DNA from: Lactonifactor sp050944855
GTDB taxonomy: Bacteria > Bacillota > Clostridia > Lachnospirales > Lachnospiraceae
DNA: 64,000 bases
Direction: 5' to 3'
NCBI GenBank assembly: GCA_050944855.1
Contig: JBMNRU010000011.1
Coordinates: 22,639-86,638, forward strand
Shown: positions 16,455 through 26,454 of the stretch, in pieces
Layout: the number at the start of each line of letters is the position of its first letter
How positions within the stretch are numbered: position 1 is the first letter of the stretch
Position numbers and translations under genes: made by a program
Notes under the pieces: model-generated
What the model was told of the DNA's origin: nothing
Database searches by the model: none
The model's input: the letters and a program-made list of their open reading frames with translations, nothing else

Positions 16455-17672
16455 ATGAGAACATTTGGAAAGTCTACAAAATTGGATAATGTGTGTTACG
16501 ATGTGCGGGGACCGGTGGTAGATGAAGCGGCACGGATGGAGGAGCATGGAACCAAGATTTTAAAATTAAATATCGGTAATCCTGCGCCTTTCGGCTTTTC
16601 AGCACCGGAAGAAGTCATTGAGGATATGATTATGACGCTGCGTGATTCGGAAGGTTATTCGGATTCCAGAGGCGTATTTGCCGCAAGAAAGGCCATTATG
16701 CAGTATTGCCAGAAGAAAAAAATTCCCAATGTAAGTATGAATGATATTTATACGGGAAATGGTGTCAGTGAACTGATTAACCTGGCGATGCAGGGGCTGA
16801 TCAATAATGGAGATGAAGTGCTGGTTCCTTCACCGGATTATCCGCTTTGGACCGGATGTGTGCATCTGGCCGGCGGAACTGCGGTACATTATATCTGCGA
16901 TGAAGAAGCAGACTGGAACCCGGATATTGAGGATATCAAGAAGAAAGTGACAGACCGGACGAAGGCTATTGTTGTGATCAATCCCAACAATCCTACCGGT
17001 GCTTTATATCCGAAGGAGATACTGGAGCAGATCGTGCAGGTGGCAAGAGAGCATGAACTGATCATCTTTGCAGATGAGATTTATGACCGTCTGCTGTTTG
17101 ATGACGAGGAGCATGTATCCATTGCATCATTGGCACCGGATTTATTCTGTGTTACGATGAACGGTTTATCGAAATCCCATATGATAGCAGGATTCCGCGT
17201 GGGCTGGATGGCACTGAGCGGAAAGAAGGATCATGTGCGGGGTTATATAGAAGGCCTGCATATGCTTTCTAATATGCGTCTGTGTTCCAATGTGCCGGGT
17301 CAGTCTATCATTCAGACTGCATTGGGCGGTTACCAGAGTGTGAATGAATATATGGTTCCGGGCGGAAGGATTTATCGTCAGAGAGAACTCATATACGAAT
17401 TGTTAAATGATATTCCGGGTATCACTGCGAAGAAACCAAAGGGCGGTTTCTACATTTTCCCGAAAATTGATACAGAGAAGTTCCATATCCATGATGATGA
17501 GCAGTTTGCTTTGGATTTTCTGAAACAGAAAAAAGTGCTTTTAGTTGGAGGAAAAGGATTTAACTGGGAGAAACCGGATCATTTCCGTATTGTATTTTTG
17601 CCAAGTGAAGGCAAGCTGAGGGAAGCCTGCGGCAAGCTGAGTGATTTCCTGAGCACTTACAAACAGGTATAG
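16455..17672 (+). CDS. alaA: AlaA-type glutamate-pyruvate aminotransferase
   Basis: 405 residues, class I PLP aminotransferase of the AlaA/YfbQ type. NIGNPAPFGF (about residue 39), NPNNPTGALYP (about 177) and the Lys motif NGLSKSHMIAGFRVGW (about 235) are all present, and the final RIVFLPS binds the carboxylate. It makes alanine from pyruvate and glutamate. It has its own promoter and an AGGAGAGAAGG ribosome region, and the MATE pump gene begins 3 bp after its stop, so the two are co-transcribed. Confidence 0.92.
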   Translation: MRTFGKSTKLDNVCYDVRGPVVDEAARMEEHGTKILKLNIGNPAPFGFSAPEEVIEDMIMTLRDSEGYSDSRGVFAARKAIMQYCQKKKIPNVSMNDIYTGNGVSELINLAMQGLINNGDEVLVPSPDYPLWTGCVHLAGGTAVHYICDEEADWNPDIEDIKKKVTDRTKAIVVINPNNPTGALYPKEILEQIVQVAREHELIIFADEIYDRLLFDDEEHVSIASLAPDLFCVTMNGLSKSHMIAGFRVGWMALSGKKDHVRGYIEGLHMLSNMRLCSNVPGQSIIQTALGGYQSVNEYMVPGGRIYRQRELIYELLNDIPGITAKKPKGGFYIFPKIDTEKFHIHDDEQFALDFLKQKKVLLVGGKGFNWEKPDHFRIVFLPSEGKLREACGKLSDFLSTYKQV

Positions 17673-17675
17673 GAA

Positions 17676-19034
17676 ATGTTACATCAGGAAGAACATGATT
17701 TTACAAAAGGTACGGTAAAAGGGAATATTCTGCAACTGGCACTTCCCATGATGCTGGCGCAGCTGATTAATATTTTTTATAATATTGTGGACCGTATGTA
17801 TATTGGAAGAATACCGGGGGCCGGTTCGCTGGCCCTGACCGGTCTGGGAGTGGTATTTCCTATTATTTCGGCAGTTCTCGCCTTTGCGAACCTGTTTGGC
17901 TACGGCGGTCCTCCGCTGTGTTCTATTGCCAGAGGCAAGCAGGATGAGAAGAGGGCGGCCGCGATCATGGGGAATACTTTTTCTATGTTGGTGATCACCG
18001 GAGTGGTGATCACAGCAGTGGGATTTTTGGTGAAAAAGCCCTTGCTATATACCTTCGGTGCCAGTGCCAATACCTATTCTTATGCCAATGAGTATCTGCG
18101 GGTGTATCTGCTGGGTACGGTGTTTGTCATGATCAGTGTGGGCATGAATGGATTTATTAATTCCCAGGGATTTGCCCGGAAGGGGATGCTGACGGTACTG
18201 ATCGGTGCAGTTTTAAATATTATATTAGATCCCATTTTTATTTTTGTACTGCATATGGGTGCCGGCGGGGCTGCATTGGCAACGGTGATCTCACAGATGG
18301 TTTCCGCTTGCTGGGTTTTGGTTTTTTTGCGGGGAAAGAAAACGCTGCTGCGGCTGGATGCGGTGTCTATGAAGCTGGACTTTTCATTGATGAAGCAGAT
18401 TACGGCAATGGGCCTGTCAGGATTTTTTATGGCCTTTACCAACAGTGCGGTACAGGTGGTGTGCAACGTCATGCTGCAGCTGCAGGGCGGAGATGTCTAT
18501 GTGGGTGTCATGGCTATTATTTATTCCGTACGTGAAGTACTGTGTGTGCCGCTGAGCGGATTTACCAGCGGAGCACAGCCGGTGCTGGGCTATAACTATG
18601 GTGCAAAGGCGTATTCCCGTGTAAAAGAGGGGATTCGTTTTTTATCCCTGATCGGTATTGTCTATACAATGGTAGTATGGCTGATTACTTTGATCTTCCC
18701 CTGGTTTTTTATATGGATTTTCAACGGAGGACCGGATTTGATGGAAGCGGGCGTGATCTGTATGCGGATTTACTTTTTCGCCTTTGTCTTTATGTCACTG
18801 CAGTTTGCCGGTCAGTCCACATTTACAGCATTGGGAAAGGCAAAACATGCGATTTTCTTTTCGCTGCTCCGTAAAGTGGTCATCGTAATTCCACTGACCA
18901 TAGGGCTTCCCTATGTGGCTAATCTGGGAATTTACGGTGTATTTCTGGCAGAGCCTGTATCCAATCTGCTGGGAGGATGTGCCTGCTTTTTTACCATGCT
19001 GTTTGTGACGAAGAAAATATTGAAGGAAGAATAA
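17676..19034 (+). CDS. MATE-family efflux transporter
   Basis: 452 residues with twelve hydrophobic segments. The family N-terminus is plain (KGNILQLALPMMLAQLINIFYNIVDRMYIGRIPG) and the second half repeats the pattern with GFTSGAQPVLGYNYGAK. MATE proteins export cationic drugs or metabolites using Na+ or H+ gradients. The gene is immediately downstream of alaA and 12 bp before the DUF2284 gene. The substrate is unknown. Confidence 0.92.
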   Translation: MLHQEEHDFTKGTVKGNILQLALPMMLAQLINIFYNIVDRMYIGRIPGAGSLALTGLGVVFPIISAVLAFANLFGYGGPPLCSIARGKQDEKRAAAIMGNTFSMLVITGVVITAVGFLVKKPLLYTFGASANTYSYANEYLRVYLLGTVFVMISVGMNGFINSQGFARKGMLTVLIGAVLNIILDPIFIFVLHMGAGGAALATVISQMVSACWVLVFLRGKKTLLRLDAVSMKLDFSLMKQITAMGLSGFFMAFTNSAVQVVCNVMLQLQGGDVYVGVMAIIYSVREVLCVPLSGFTSGAQPVLGYNYGAKAYSRVKEGIRFLSLIGIVYTMVVWLITLIFPWFFIWIFNGGPDLMEAGVICMRIYFFAFVFMSLQFAGQSTFTALGKAKHAIFFSLLRKVVIVIPLTIGLPYVANLGIYGVFLAEPVSNLLGGCACFFTMLFVTKKILKEE

Positions 19035-19046
19035 GGAGGCGGACGT

Positions 19047-19592
19047 ATGAATGCTGAAAAAATGATACAACTGGCCCTGGATGCCGGATTTACAAAATGC
19101 AGTATTATAAATACAGAGAATCTGGTTTTTAAACCAGAGTACAGAAAGTACTGCGAAGAAAATACCTGCGGCAATTTTGGCAAAAATTATGCCTGTCCTC
19201 CGGATTGCAAAAGCCCGGAGGAATTAAAAAATAAGGTGTTGGAATACAGGAAGGCAGTGGTATTTCAACTTGCAGGTCAGGTGGAAAGTGCTTTTGCCAA
19301 AACAGAGACCATGGAATTAAAGAAGAAGCATATGCTTGCTGCCTGGGATGTGGTGGATCAGTACCGGGCAGAGGGGGTAGAAGGGTATCAGATCCTTGCC
19401 ACTGCCTGTTGTTTATGCCCAGTCTGCCAGAAAGCAGAGGGTAAGCCATGTCTGCATCCGGAAAAGGTATCGCCGGGCATGTCTGCGTACTGTATTGATG
19501 TGACGCAGATGGCTGCGGTATGCGGCATGGAGATGGGCTGGAAAGAAACGGATGTATCTTATTTCAGTATGTATTTGTTTGATAAGAAATAA
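19047..19592 (+). CDS. DUF2284-family metal-binding protein
   Basis: 181 residues, rich in cysteine with the DUF2284 (COG5423) pattern: CEENTCGNFGKNYACPPDC around residues 32-50, then ATACCLCPVCQKAEGKPCLHPE near 110-130. The spaced cysteines suggest an Fe-S or other metal site. The function of this family is not established. An AAGGAGG site precedes the ATG. Confidence 0.85.
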   Translation: MNAEKMIQLALDAGFTKCSIINTENLVFKPEYRKYCEENTCGNFGKNYACPPDCKSPEELKNKVLEYRKAVVFQLAGQVESAFAKTETMELKKKHMLAAWDVVDQYRAEGVEGYQILATACCLCPVCQKAEGKPCLHPEKVSPGMSAYCIDVTQMAAVCGMEMGWKETDVSYFSMYLFDKK

Positions 19593-19609
19593 AAGTGAGA
19601 ATGTAGAGT

Positions 19610-21799
19610 ATGAAATCATTAGTAATTGCAGAGAAACCTTCCGTAGCCAGAGATATTGCCCGGGTGCTGCAGTGCACGAACAGCCGCAATGGGGTGTTGG
19701 AAGGAAAACAATATATTGTCACATGGGCATTGGGACATCTGGTAACGCTGGCTGACCCGGAACAGTATGATAAGAAATATAAGGACTGGTCTATGGAAGT
19801 GCTGCCTATGATGCCGAAAAAAATGGAGCTTGTAGTGATAAAAAAGACGGCAAAACAGTACCATACAGTCAAAACGCAGCTGTATCGCGAGGATGTGAAG
19901 GAGATTATCATCGCCACGGACGCGGGAAGAGAAGGAGAACTGGTGGCCAGATGGATTCTTGAGAAGGCCAACTGTCATAAGCCCATCAAACGTTTATGGA
20001 TCTCTTCTGTGACAGACAAGGCGATCCGGGAAGGTTTTTCCCATTTGAAGGACGGAAGGGAATATAATAACCTGTATGCGGCAGCGGTAAGCCGTGCGCA
20101 GGCAGACTGGCTGGTGGGGATCAATGCCACCCGTGCGCTGACCTGCAAATATAATGCCCAGTTATCCTGCGGCCGTGTGCAGACGCCTACGCTTGCCATG
20201 ATCGCAAAAAGAGAAGAAGAGATCCGCAAGTTTCAGCCGGAACCGTTTTATGGATTGGAAGTAACGGCAAAGGGTATTCGCTGGACATGGAAAGAGAAAA
20301 AATCAGGAAGCCTGCGGACTTTTTCCAGGGAACGGATCGAGGAGCTGGAAAAGAAGGTCAGCCGTGGGGTTCTGCATATTGAAAAAGTGGAAAAAACAGA
20401 GAAGAAAACCTATTCTCCGGGCTTGTACGACCTGACGGAACTGCAGAGAGATGCGAATCAGCGTTATGGCTATTCTGCAAAAGAGACGCTCAATATCATG
20501 CAGCGTCTCTATGAGAATCATAAGGTGCTTACGTATCCCAGAACCGATTCCCGTTATATTGGAAGGGATGTTGTGGATACGCTAAAGGAAAGGCTGGAAG
20601 CCTGCGGTACAGGACCTTATAAGAAGCTGGCGGGGGCTTTGATCCGAAAGCCGATTCAGACGAATAAGTCTTTCGTAGATGACAGTAAGGTGAGTGATCA
20701 TCATGCCATTATTCCCACGGAACAGTTTGTGCAGCTGGATCATATGACGAATGAAGAACGTAAAATTTATGATCTGGTAGTCAGACGTTTCCTGTCTGTT
20801 TTATATCCGCCTTTTGTATATGAACAGACGACCTGTACCGCCGTGGCGGAAGGAGAAACTTTTGTTGCGAAGGGAAAGAGAGTAAAGGCTGGCGGTTGGA
20901 GAGAAGTGTATGATAATGCCGTTTCGGACGAGGAAGAAAGTACAGAGAGCGGTATGAAAGAACAGTCTCTGCCGGAGATCAGACAGGGAGAAAGCTGCCG
21001 GATGGATCATGTGACTATAACCAGCGGCAAGACAAAGCCGCCGGCACCGTTTAATGAAGGCACTTTGCTGTCTGCTATGGAGAATCCGGTGAAATACATG
21101 GAATCCCATGACGCAAAGGCCGCCAAGACGCTGGGAGAGACCGGAGGTCTGGGGACGGTTGCCACCCGTGCGGATATTATTGAAAAACTGTTCCATTCCT
21201 TCCTTATGGAGAAGCGGGGGAATGATATTTATATTACTTCAAAGGCAAGACAGCTTTTGCAGTTAGTGCCGGAAGATTTGAAGAAGCCGGAGCTGACTGC
21301 CGATTGGGAAATGAAATTATCCCGCATAGCAAAAGGAAATTTGAAAAAAGAGGTGTTCCTTCAGGACATCCGGGAATATACCCAGGAAATCGTACAGGAA
21401 ATTAAGACGGGAGAGGGAACCTTCCGGCATGATAATCTGACCAATACCAAGTGTCCGGTGTGCGGAAAAAGGATGCTGGCGGTGAAGGGAAAGAACAGTA
21501 ACATGTTGGTATGTCAGGACAGGGAATGCGGCCATCGGGAAACAATCTCCCGCGTCACCAATGCTCGTTGTCCCAAATGCCATAAGAAAATGGAAATGTA
21601 TGTCAAAGGAGGAGAAGACATATTTATCTGCAGCTGCGGTTATAAAGAAAAGCTTTCTGCTTTTAAAAAACGCAGGGAAAAGGAAGGCGCCGGCGTGAAT
21701 AAAAAAGAGGTGCAGCGCTATCTGAATAAGCAGAAAAAAGAAGCCAGTGAACCCATTAATAATGCTTTTGCGGACGCATTATCAAAACTGAAATTATAG
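19610..21799 (+). CDS. topB: DNA topoisomerase III (type IA)
   Basis: 729 residues. The Toprim domain opens at the N-terminus (LVIAEKPSVARDIA) with the acidic IATDAGREGELVAR motif. The active-site Tyr lies in LTYPRTDSRYI (about residue 305). The decatenation-type core ends with GLGTVATRADIIEKL. Two C-terminal zinc ribbons, CPVCGKRM and CPKCHKKM, follow. It relaxes or decatenates negatively supercoiled DNA. It is on the chromosome with housekeeping neighbours, not in the conjugative element. Confidence 0.95.
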   Translation: MKSLVIAEKPSVARDIARVLQCTNSRNGVLEGKQYIVTWALGHLVTLADPEQYDKKYKDWSMEVLPMMPKKMELVVIKKTAKQYHTVKTQLYREDVKEIIIATDAGREGELVARWILEKANCHKPIKRLWISSVTDKAIREGFSHLKDGREYNNLYAAAVSRAQADWLVGINATRALTCKYNAQLSCGRVQTPTLAMIAKREEEIRKFQPEPFYGLEVTAKGIRWTWKEKKSGSLRTFSRERIEELEKKVSRGVLHIEKVEKTEKKTYSPGLYDLTELQRDANQRYGYSAKETLNIMQRLYENHKVLTYPRTDSRYIGRDVVDTLKERLEACGTGPYKKLAGALIRKPIQTNKSFVDDSKVSDHHAIIPTEQFVQLDHMTNEERKIYDLVVRRFLSVLYPPFVYEQTTCTAVAEGETFVAKGKRVKAGGWREVYDNAVSDEEESTESGMKEQSLPEIRQGESCRMDHVTITSGKTKPPAPFNEGTLLSAMENPVKYMESHDAKAAKTLGETGGLGTVATRADIIEKLFHSFLMEKRGNDIYITSKARQLLQLVPEDLKKPELTADWEMKLSRIAKGNLKKEVFLQDIREYTQEIVQEIKTGEGTFRHDNLTNTKCPVCGKRMLAVKGKNSNMLVCQDRECGHRETISRVTNARCPKCHKKMEMYVKGGEDIFICSCGYKEKLSAFKKRREKEGAGVNKKEVQRYLNKQKKEASEPINNAFADALSKLKL

Positions 21800-21814
21800 A
21801 AAAGGATGAATATC

Positions 21815-22579
21815 ATGATATATGTATCCCATTTATTAGAAGATGAGGAAATGAGAAAAATCTGTCAAAAGTATGAAACGGGTGTTGAGGCAATTGAGTT
21901 TAGTATTGGAGAGAATCTGACAGATCCTTCGGCCAGTCTGGAAAGTTATCCGAAACGCTGGGAGTATATGGAAGGAAAGAACCTGATTTTTCACGGACCT
22001 TTCTGGGATCTTTCGCCTACCAGTTATGACAGCGGCATTGCAAAAGTATCTTATAAACGATACGATACCGCCTTTCAGGCTGCAAAAACTATGGGGATAA
22101 AAAAGATGATCTATCATACCTGTCTGATGCCGGATGGTTATATCCTGGACGACTGGATCAAGAGAACCGTTGCATTTTGGCGGGAATTTTTGGAAACCCA
22201 TACGGGTATTACCATTTGTTTTGAAAATGTGCTGGACCGTCAGATATGGCCTATGGCAGAAGTAGCAAAGGCAGTGGATCATCCGCAGTTTGGAATTTGT
22301 CTGGATATCGGACATGCGGAGGCCTATTCTGCGATACCGGCAGAAGACTGGGCAAGAGAATTAAAGCCATGGATCAATCATCTGCATGTCCATGATAACT
22401 TTGGAGACAGGGATGCACATCTGGCATTGGGAGAGGGCCGTATTGATCTGAAACAAGTTTTTGATGTCCTGAATATCAGAGAAGAGCCACTGGATATCAC
22501 GATTGAGAATACCAGTCTGGCAGATGTGGAGACCTCCCTTCACTGGCTGCAGGAATATCTGGCACAGGAAGAAAATTGA
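21815..22579 (+). CDS. TIM-barrel sugar-phosphate isomerase/AP-endonuclease-2-family protein
   Basis: 254 residues, AP_endonuc_2 superfamily. Metal-ligand positions are visible: HGPFWD, HTC, ENVLDR (Glu), CLDIGHAEAY (Asp, His) and LHVHDNFGDRDAHLALGEG. The ATG at 21815 is 8 bp after AAGGA, while the one at 21806 overlaps that site. These enzymes isomerise sugars or act on abasic DNA; the exact reaction is unknown. Confidence 0.8.
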   Translation: MIYVSHLLEDEEMRKICQKYETGVEAIEFSIGENLTDPSASLESYPKRWEYMEGKNLIFHGPFWDLSPTSYDSGIAKVSYKRYDTAFQAAKTMGIKKMIYHTCLMPDGYILDDWIKRTVAFWREFLETHTGITICFENVLDRQIWPMAEVAKAVDHPQFGICLDIGHAEAYSAIPAEDWARELKPWINHLHVHDNFGDRDAHLALGEGRIDLKQVFDVLNIREEPLDITIENTSLADVETSLHWLQEYLAQEEN

Positions 22580-22592
22580 ATGATAAATAAGA

Positions 22593-22628
22593 AAACCCGG
22601 TGAGGAATAAATATTCCCCGCCGGGTTT
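22593..22628. terminator. Bidirectional terminator
   Basis: AAACCCGG-TGAGGAATA pairs with TATTCC-CCGCCGGGTTT. It stands between convergent genes and has A and T runs on the two sides, so it can serve both. Confidence 0.85.
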
Positions 22629-22653
22629 ATTGCTGTGTCATAACGTATATGTC

Positions 22654-24681
22654 TTATTTCAGGATTTTTAATGCGCCTGTTGGACATACATCTGCACACT
22701 GATGACAATCTGCGCAGCCTGCGATTACGGATTCATCGCGGAATTCCGGTTTCACGACTGTGTCAAATCCACGTCCGATCAGACCTAAGATGCCTTTTTT
22801 AGCATTTTCTTCACAGGTACGTACACAAAGTGCACACATGATACATTTACCCTGATCACGTTCGATGGAAACAAGACGCTGTTCTTTGAAAGCCTGATGC
22901 TTGCTTCCTTTCAGACGTTCCGGGTTGATCGGCTGTTCGTTAGCACACTGGATCAGCTTACAGTTGCCATAGTCATGGCAGCCACATTCCAGACAACGTT
23001 TTGCTTCTGCACGTGCTTCGTCTTCCGGCAGACCTAAGTTTACTTCCAGGAAGTCATGTTTTCTTTCTTCCGGAGATCTGTGAGGCATTTTCACACGAGC
23101 CTGTTTTTCGCGGTCTGCGAACATTTCAGGAGTTACTTCACGCTCGGAAACAAATGGTTTGTGGTATGCAGCATCCACACCGTTTAAGTAAGCGTCAATG
23201 ATTCCTGCAGCTTTGTTTGCCTCTCCGATGGCAGCGATGGCAATGCCTGCTCCCTTGTTGGTAGCATCACCGACAGCGAATACACCTTCTACGGAAGTGC
23301 GGAACGTAGCTTCATCAGCAGCGATCGTGCCGCGTTTTGTTAACTCAACAGCTTCCAGGCCGGCTGGATTCAGTCTCTGTCCGATAGCAGCAATGACATT
23401 GTCTACTTTCAGGGTTTCGAATTTACCTTCTACAGGTACTGGTTTGCGGCGTCCGCTGGCATCTGCTTCACCCAGTTCCATAACCTGCAGTTTTACTGCA
23501 GTTACATGACCGTTTTCGCCCTGGATTTCTGCCGGGTTGGTCAGGAACTTGAATTCAACGCCTTCTTCCATTGCCTCTTCGATTTCAATATCTTCTGCCG
23601 GCATTTCTGCACGGGTACGACGATAGATTACATATACATGTTCTGCACCCAGACGTACAGCTGTACGGCAGGCATCCATTGCAGTATTGCCGCCGCCGAC
23701 AACTGCTACATTTTTGCCCATGCCGCAGTCTGTCTTAAGCTGAGCTGCGCGAAGGAAGTCAATACCGCCGAGAACGCCTTCCAGGTCTTCTCCCGGGCAT
23801 CCCACGCCGGAGCTCTGCCAAGCGCCTACAGCTATCAGTACGGCATCGTACTGTGCTTTGTATTCTTCAAAACTAATGTCTTTTCCAAGTTTTACATTGT
23901 TTTCTAACTTGATGCCGAGAGAAGCGATTTCTGCGATTTCAGCATCCAGTACCGCTTTTGGCAGACGATACTCAGGAATACCATAGCGGAGCATACCGCC
24001 CATTTTCGGCATGGCATCGGTAACGGTTACTTCATGACCTTTTAATGCCAGGAAATATGCAGCAGTCAGACCAGCCGGGCCGCCTCCGATGATACCTACT
24101 TTTTTGCCGGTAGCTTTTGCTTTTTCAGGAACATATCCACCGGCTTTGCGAACATTGTCTCCCGCAAAATATTTCAGAAACGCGATAGAGATTGGTTCTT
24201 CTACATGGTTTCTGCGGCATGCTTTTTCACATGGATGCGGACATACACGGCCGATAGAAGATGGGAATGGTAACTTTTCTTTGATGATTTTTACTGCTTC
24301 CAGGTCATTGCCCAGGGCAATTTGTTTTACATAACCCTGACAGTTTGTGCCTGCAGGACAGTTCAGAGAACATGGACCCACACAGTCACCTTCATGATCA
24401 CTCATAAGCAGCTCAAGAGATACTTTTCTGGCCTGCAGAACACGCTCAGAATTTGTGTTGATCACCATACCGTCAGATGCTGTAGATGAACAGGAACGCA
24501 GAAGTTTGGGAACGTTTTCGGCTTCAACGACACAGAGGCCGCAGGCACCGTATTTTTTAACGCTTTCATGATGGCAGAGGGTTGGGATATGAATACCATT
24601 GTTTTCAGCAATTTTTAAAATGGTATCGCCAGCCTGTCCAACACATTCCTGACCATTTATAATTACTTTAATTTCACTCAT
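22654..24681 (-). CDS. GltD/NfnB-like NAD(P)H oxidoreductase with N-terminal [2Fe-2S] and C-terminal ferredoxin domains
   Basis: 675 residues. The order is a NuoG-type [2Fe-2S] domain (CHHESVKKYGACGLC, about 36-50), a His/Cys-rich linker (DCVGPCSLNCPAGTNC), the GltD-like CPHPCEKACRR Fe-S region, the FAD motif GGGPAGLTAAYFL (about 200), the NAD(P) motif VVGGGNTAMDACR with a following YRRTRAEMPA that suggests NADPH, and two [4Fe-4S] motifs at the end. It is the last gene of the NuoE-NuoF-GltD set. This set resembles electron-bifurcating transhydrogenases of the Sporomusa Stn/Bfu type, which couple NADPH oxidation to NAD and ferredoxin. That assignment is inferred from domain content. Confidence 0.82.
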   Translation of the reverse strand: MSEIKVIINGQECVGQAGDTILKIAENNGIHIPTLCHHESVKKYGACGLCVVEAENVPKLLRSCSSTASDGMVINTNSERVLQARKVSLELLMSDHEGDCVGPCSLNCPAGTNCQGYVKQIALGNDLEAVKIIKEKLPFPSSIGRVCPHPCEKACRRNHVEEPISIAFLKYFAGDNVRKAGGYVPEKAKATGKKVGIIGGGPAGLTAAYFLALKGHEVTVTDAMPKMGGMLRYGIPEYRLPKAVLDAEIAEIASLGIKLENNVKLGKDISFEEYKAQYDAVLIAVGAWQSSGVGCPGEDLEGVLGGIDFLRAAQLKTDCGMGKNVAVVGGGNTAMDACRTAVRLGAEHVYVIYRRTRAEMPAEDIEIEEAMEEGVEFKFLTNPAEIQGENGHVTAVKLQVMELGEADASGRRKPVPVEGKFETLKVDNVIAAIGQRLNPAGLEAVELTKRGTIAADEATFRTSVEGVFAVGDATNKGAGIAIAAIGEANKAAGIIDAYLNGVDAAYHKPFVSEREVTPEMFADREKQARVKMPHRSPEERKHDFLEVNLGLPEDEARAEAKRCLECGCHDYGNCKLIQCANEQPINPERLKGSKHQAFKEQRLVSIERDQGKCIMCALCVRTCEENAKKGILGLIGRGFDTVVKPEFRDESVIAGCADCHQCADVCPTGALKILK

Positions 24682-24696
24682 TTTCTTTATGCCTCC

Positions 24697-26454
24697 TTAT
24701 TCCACGGTCACTGCACCGAAACGGCATGCGCGTAAACACTGACCGCAGCGGATACAGGTATTGGCATCGATAACAAACGGGCTCTTAACCTTTCCGGAAA
24801 TAGCCTGTACCGGACATTTTTTAGAACATTTAGAGCAGCCGATACATTTTGTTGGATCGATGGAGTAGGTCAGCAGAGCAGCACATTCTTTTGCCGGACA
24901 TTTCTTTTCATTGATATGTGCATCATATTCATCTCTGAAGTAACGGAGTGTTGTCAGAACAGGGTTTGGTGCTGTCTGGCCAAGACCGCATAATGCACTG
25001 TCTTTGATAGAAAGACACAGCTCTTCTAACAGTTCCACGTCGCCGGGACGGCCTTCGCCGTTTACGATACGTTCCAAAAGCTCAGAGAGACGTTTGGTAC
25101 CAATACGACATGGAACACATTTACCACAGGATTCTTTTGTGGTGAAGTTTAAGAAGAATTTCGCAATACCTACCATACAGGTGGTTTCGTCCATGACCAC
25201 CATACCGCCGGATCCCATGATGGCGCCGGTAGCGGACAGACATTTATAATCGATTACAGTGTCCAGAAGGTGTGCCGGGATACATCCGCCGGACGGACCA
25301 CCCATCTGTACAGCTTTGAATTCATGATCGCCTTTGATACCGCCGGCAATGCCGAAGATAACATCACGAAGAGTTTTGCCCATCGGGATTTCAACCAGAC
25401 CGGAACGTTTTACTTTACCGGTAACGGCAAATACTTTTGTTCCCTTGCTGTTTTCTGTACCCATAGCGGAGAAAGCAGCGCCGCCGTTGTTGATGATCCA
25501 TGCAATGTTGGCATAAGTTTCTACGTTGTTGATATTAGAAGGTTTCAGCCAGTAACCGCCCTGAGCCGGGAATGGAGGTTTCAGACGCGGCATACCGCGG
25601 TTTCCTTCCAGAGATTCGATAAGAGCAGTTTCTTCACCGCATACGAATGCACCGGCACCGGCTTTAATACGCATTTTGCAGGAGAAGCCTGTTCCAAGAA
25701 TATTGTCGCCTAAATAACCGTTTTCTTCTGCCTGTTTGATGGCATTGGTCAGACGAACGATAGCCAGAGGATACTCTGCACGAACGTAAACGATGGCTTC
25801 CTTTGCGCCGATTGCGTATGCGCCGATCAGCATACCTTCGATCAGGCTGTGAGGGTCGGACTCGATTACCGCACGGTCCATGAATGCACCCGGGTCGCCT
25901 TCGTCGGCGTTACAGATTAAGTATTTTTCTTCGCCCTCACTCTGACGTGCAGCGTTCCATTTGAACCAGGTTGGGAAACCGGCACCGCCACGTCCGCCGA
26001 GACCGGAAATTTTGATCTCTTCGATGACTTCTTCAGGAGTCATTGTGGTAAGTACTTTTTTCAGAGCCTGATAACCGTCATCTGCTGTGTATTCATTAAT
26101 ATCTTCCGGATTGATGATACCGCAGTGGCGGAGAGCAATACGTGTTTGTTTTGTTAAGAATTCTTCGTCTTCAGGTTTGATGACGATGTCTGCAAGCAGG
26201 GAATAATCCCCTGTTTTTACTGCAGAAATAATAGTATCTGCGTGTTCAGGAGTTACCTGTACACAGCGATGAAGCTTACCATCTGCTTCATATACATCTA
26301 CGATTGGCTCCAGATAACAGATACCAATACATCCGGTAATGGAAAGAGATGCGGGGATATCAGCGGTAAGTTTTTCTTCGAGGGCAGAATATACTGCACC
26401 TGCACCGGCAGCAAGTCCGCAGCTGCCTTCTCCTACTACGATTCTAGTGTTCAT
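24697..26454 (-). CDS. NuoF/HydB-like flavoprotein subunit
   Basis: 585 residues. A short thioredoxin-like [2Fe-2S] region comes first (TGCIGICYLEPIVDV). The NuoF core has the FMN/NADH motif GLGGRGGAGFPTWFKW (about 150) and GAGAYVCGEET-like GAGAFVCGEETALIES. The [4Fe-4S] motif is ESCGKCVPCRIGTKR (about 445). Two C-terminal ferredoxin motifs (CIGCSKCSKKCP and CIRCGQCLRACR) follow. This is the architecture of HydB of bifurcating hydrogenases. There is no HydA-type H-cluster protein nearby, so hydrogen is not its obvious partner. It is coupled by 1-bp overlap to the NuoE-like gene. Confidence 0.88.
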   Translation of the reverse strand: MNTRIVVGEGSCGLAAGAGAVYSALEEKLTADIPASLSITGCIGICYLEPIVDVYEADGKLHRCVQVTPEHADTIISAVKTGDYSLLADIVIKPEDEEFLTKQTRIALRHCGIINPEDINEYTADDGYQALKKVLTTMTPEEVIEEIKISGLGGRGGAGFPTWFKWNAARQSEGEEKYLICNADEGDPGAFMDRAVIESDPHSLIEGMLIGAYAIGAKEAIVYVRAEYPLAIVRLTNAIKQAEENGYLGDNILGTGFSCKMRIKAGAGAFVCGEETALIESLEGNRGMPRLKPPFPAQGGYWLKPSNINNVETYANIAWIINNGGAAFSAMGTENSKGTKVFAVTGKVKRSGLVEIPMGKTLRDVIFGIAGGIKGDHEFKAVQMGGPSGGCIPAHLLDTVIDYKCLSATGAIMGSGGMVVMDETTCMVGIAKFFLNFTTKESCGKCVPCRIGTKRLSELLERIVNGEGRPGDVELLEELCLSIKDSALCGLGQTAPNPVLTTLRYFRDEYDAHINEKKCPAKECAALLTYSIDPTKCIGCSKCSKKCPVQAISGKVKSPFVIDANTCIRCGQCLRACRFGAVTVE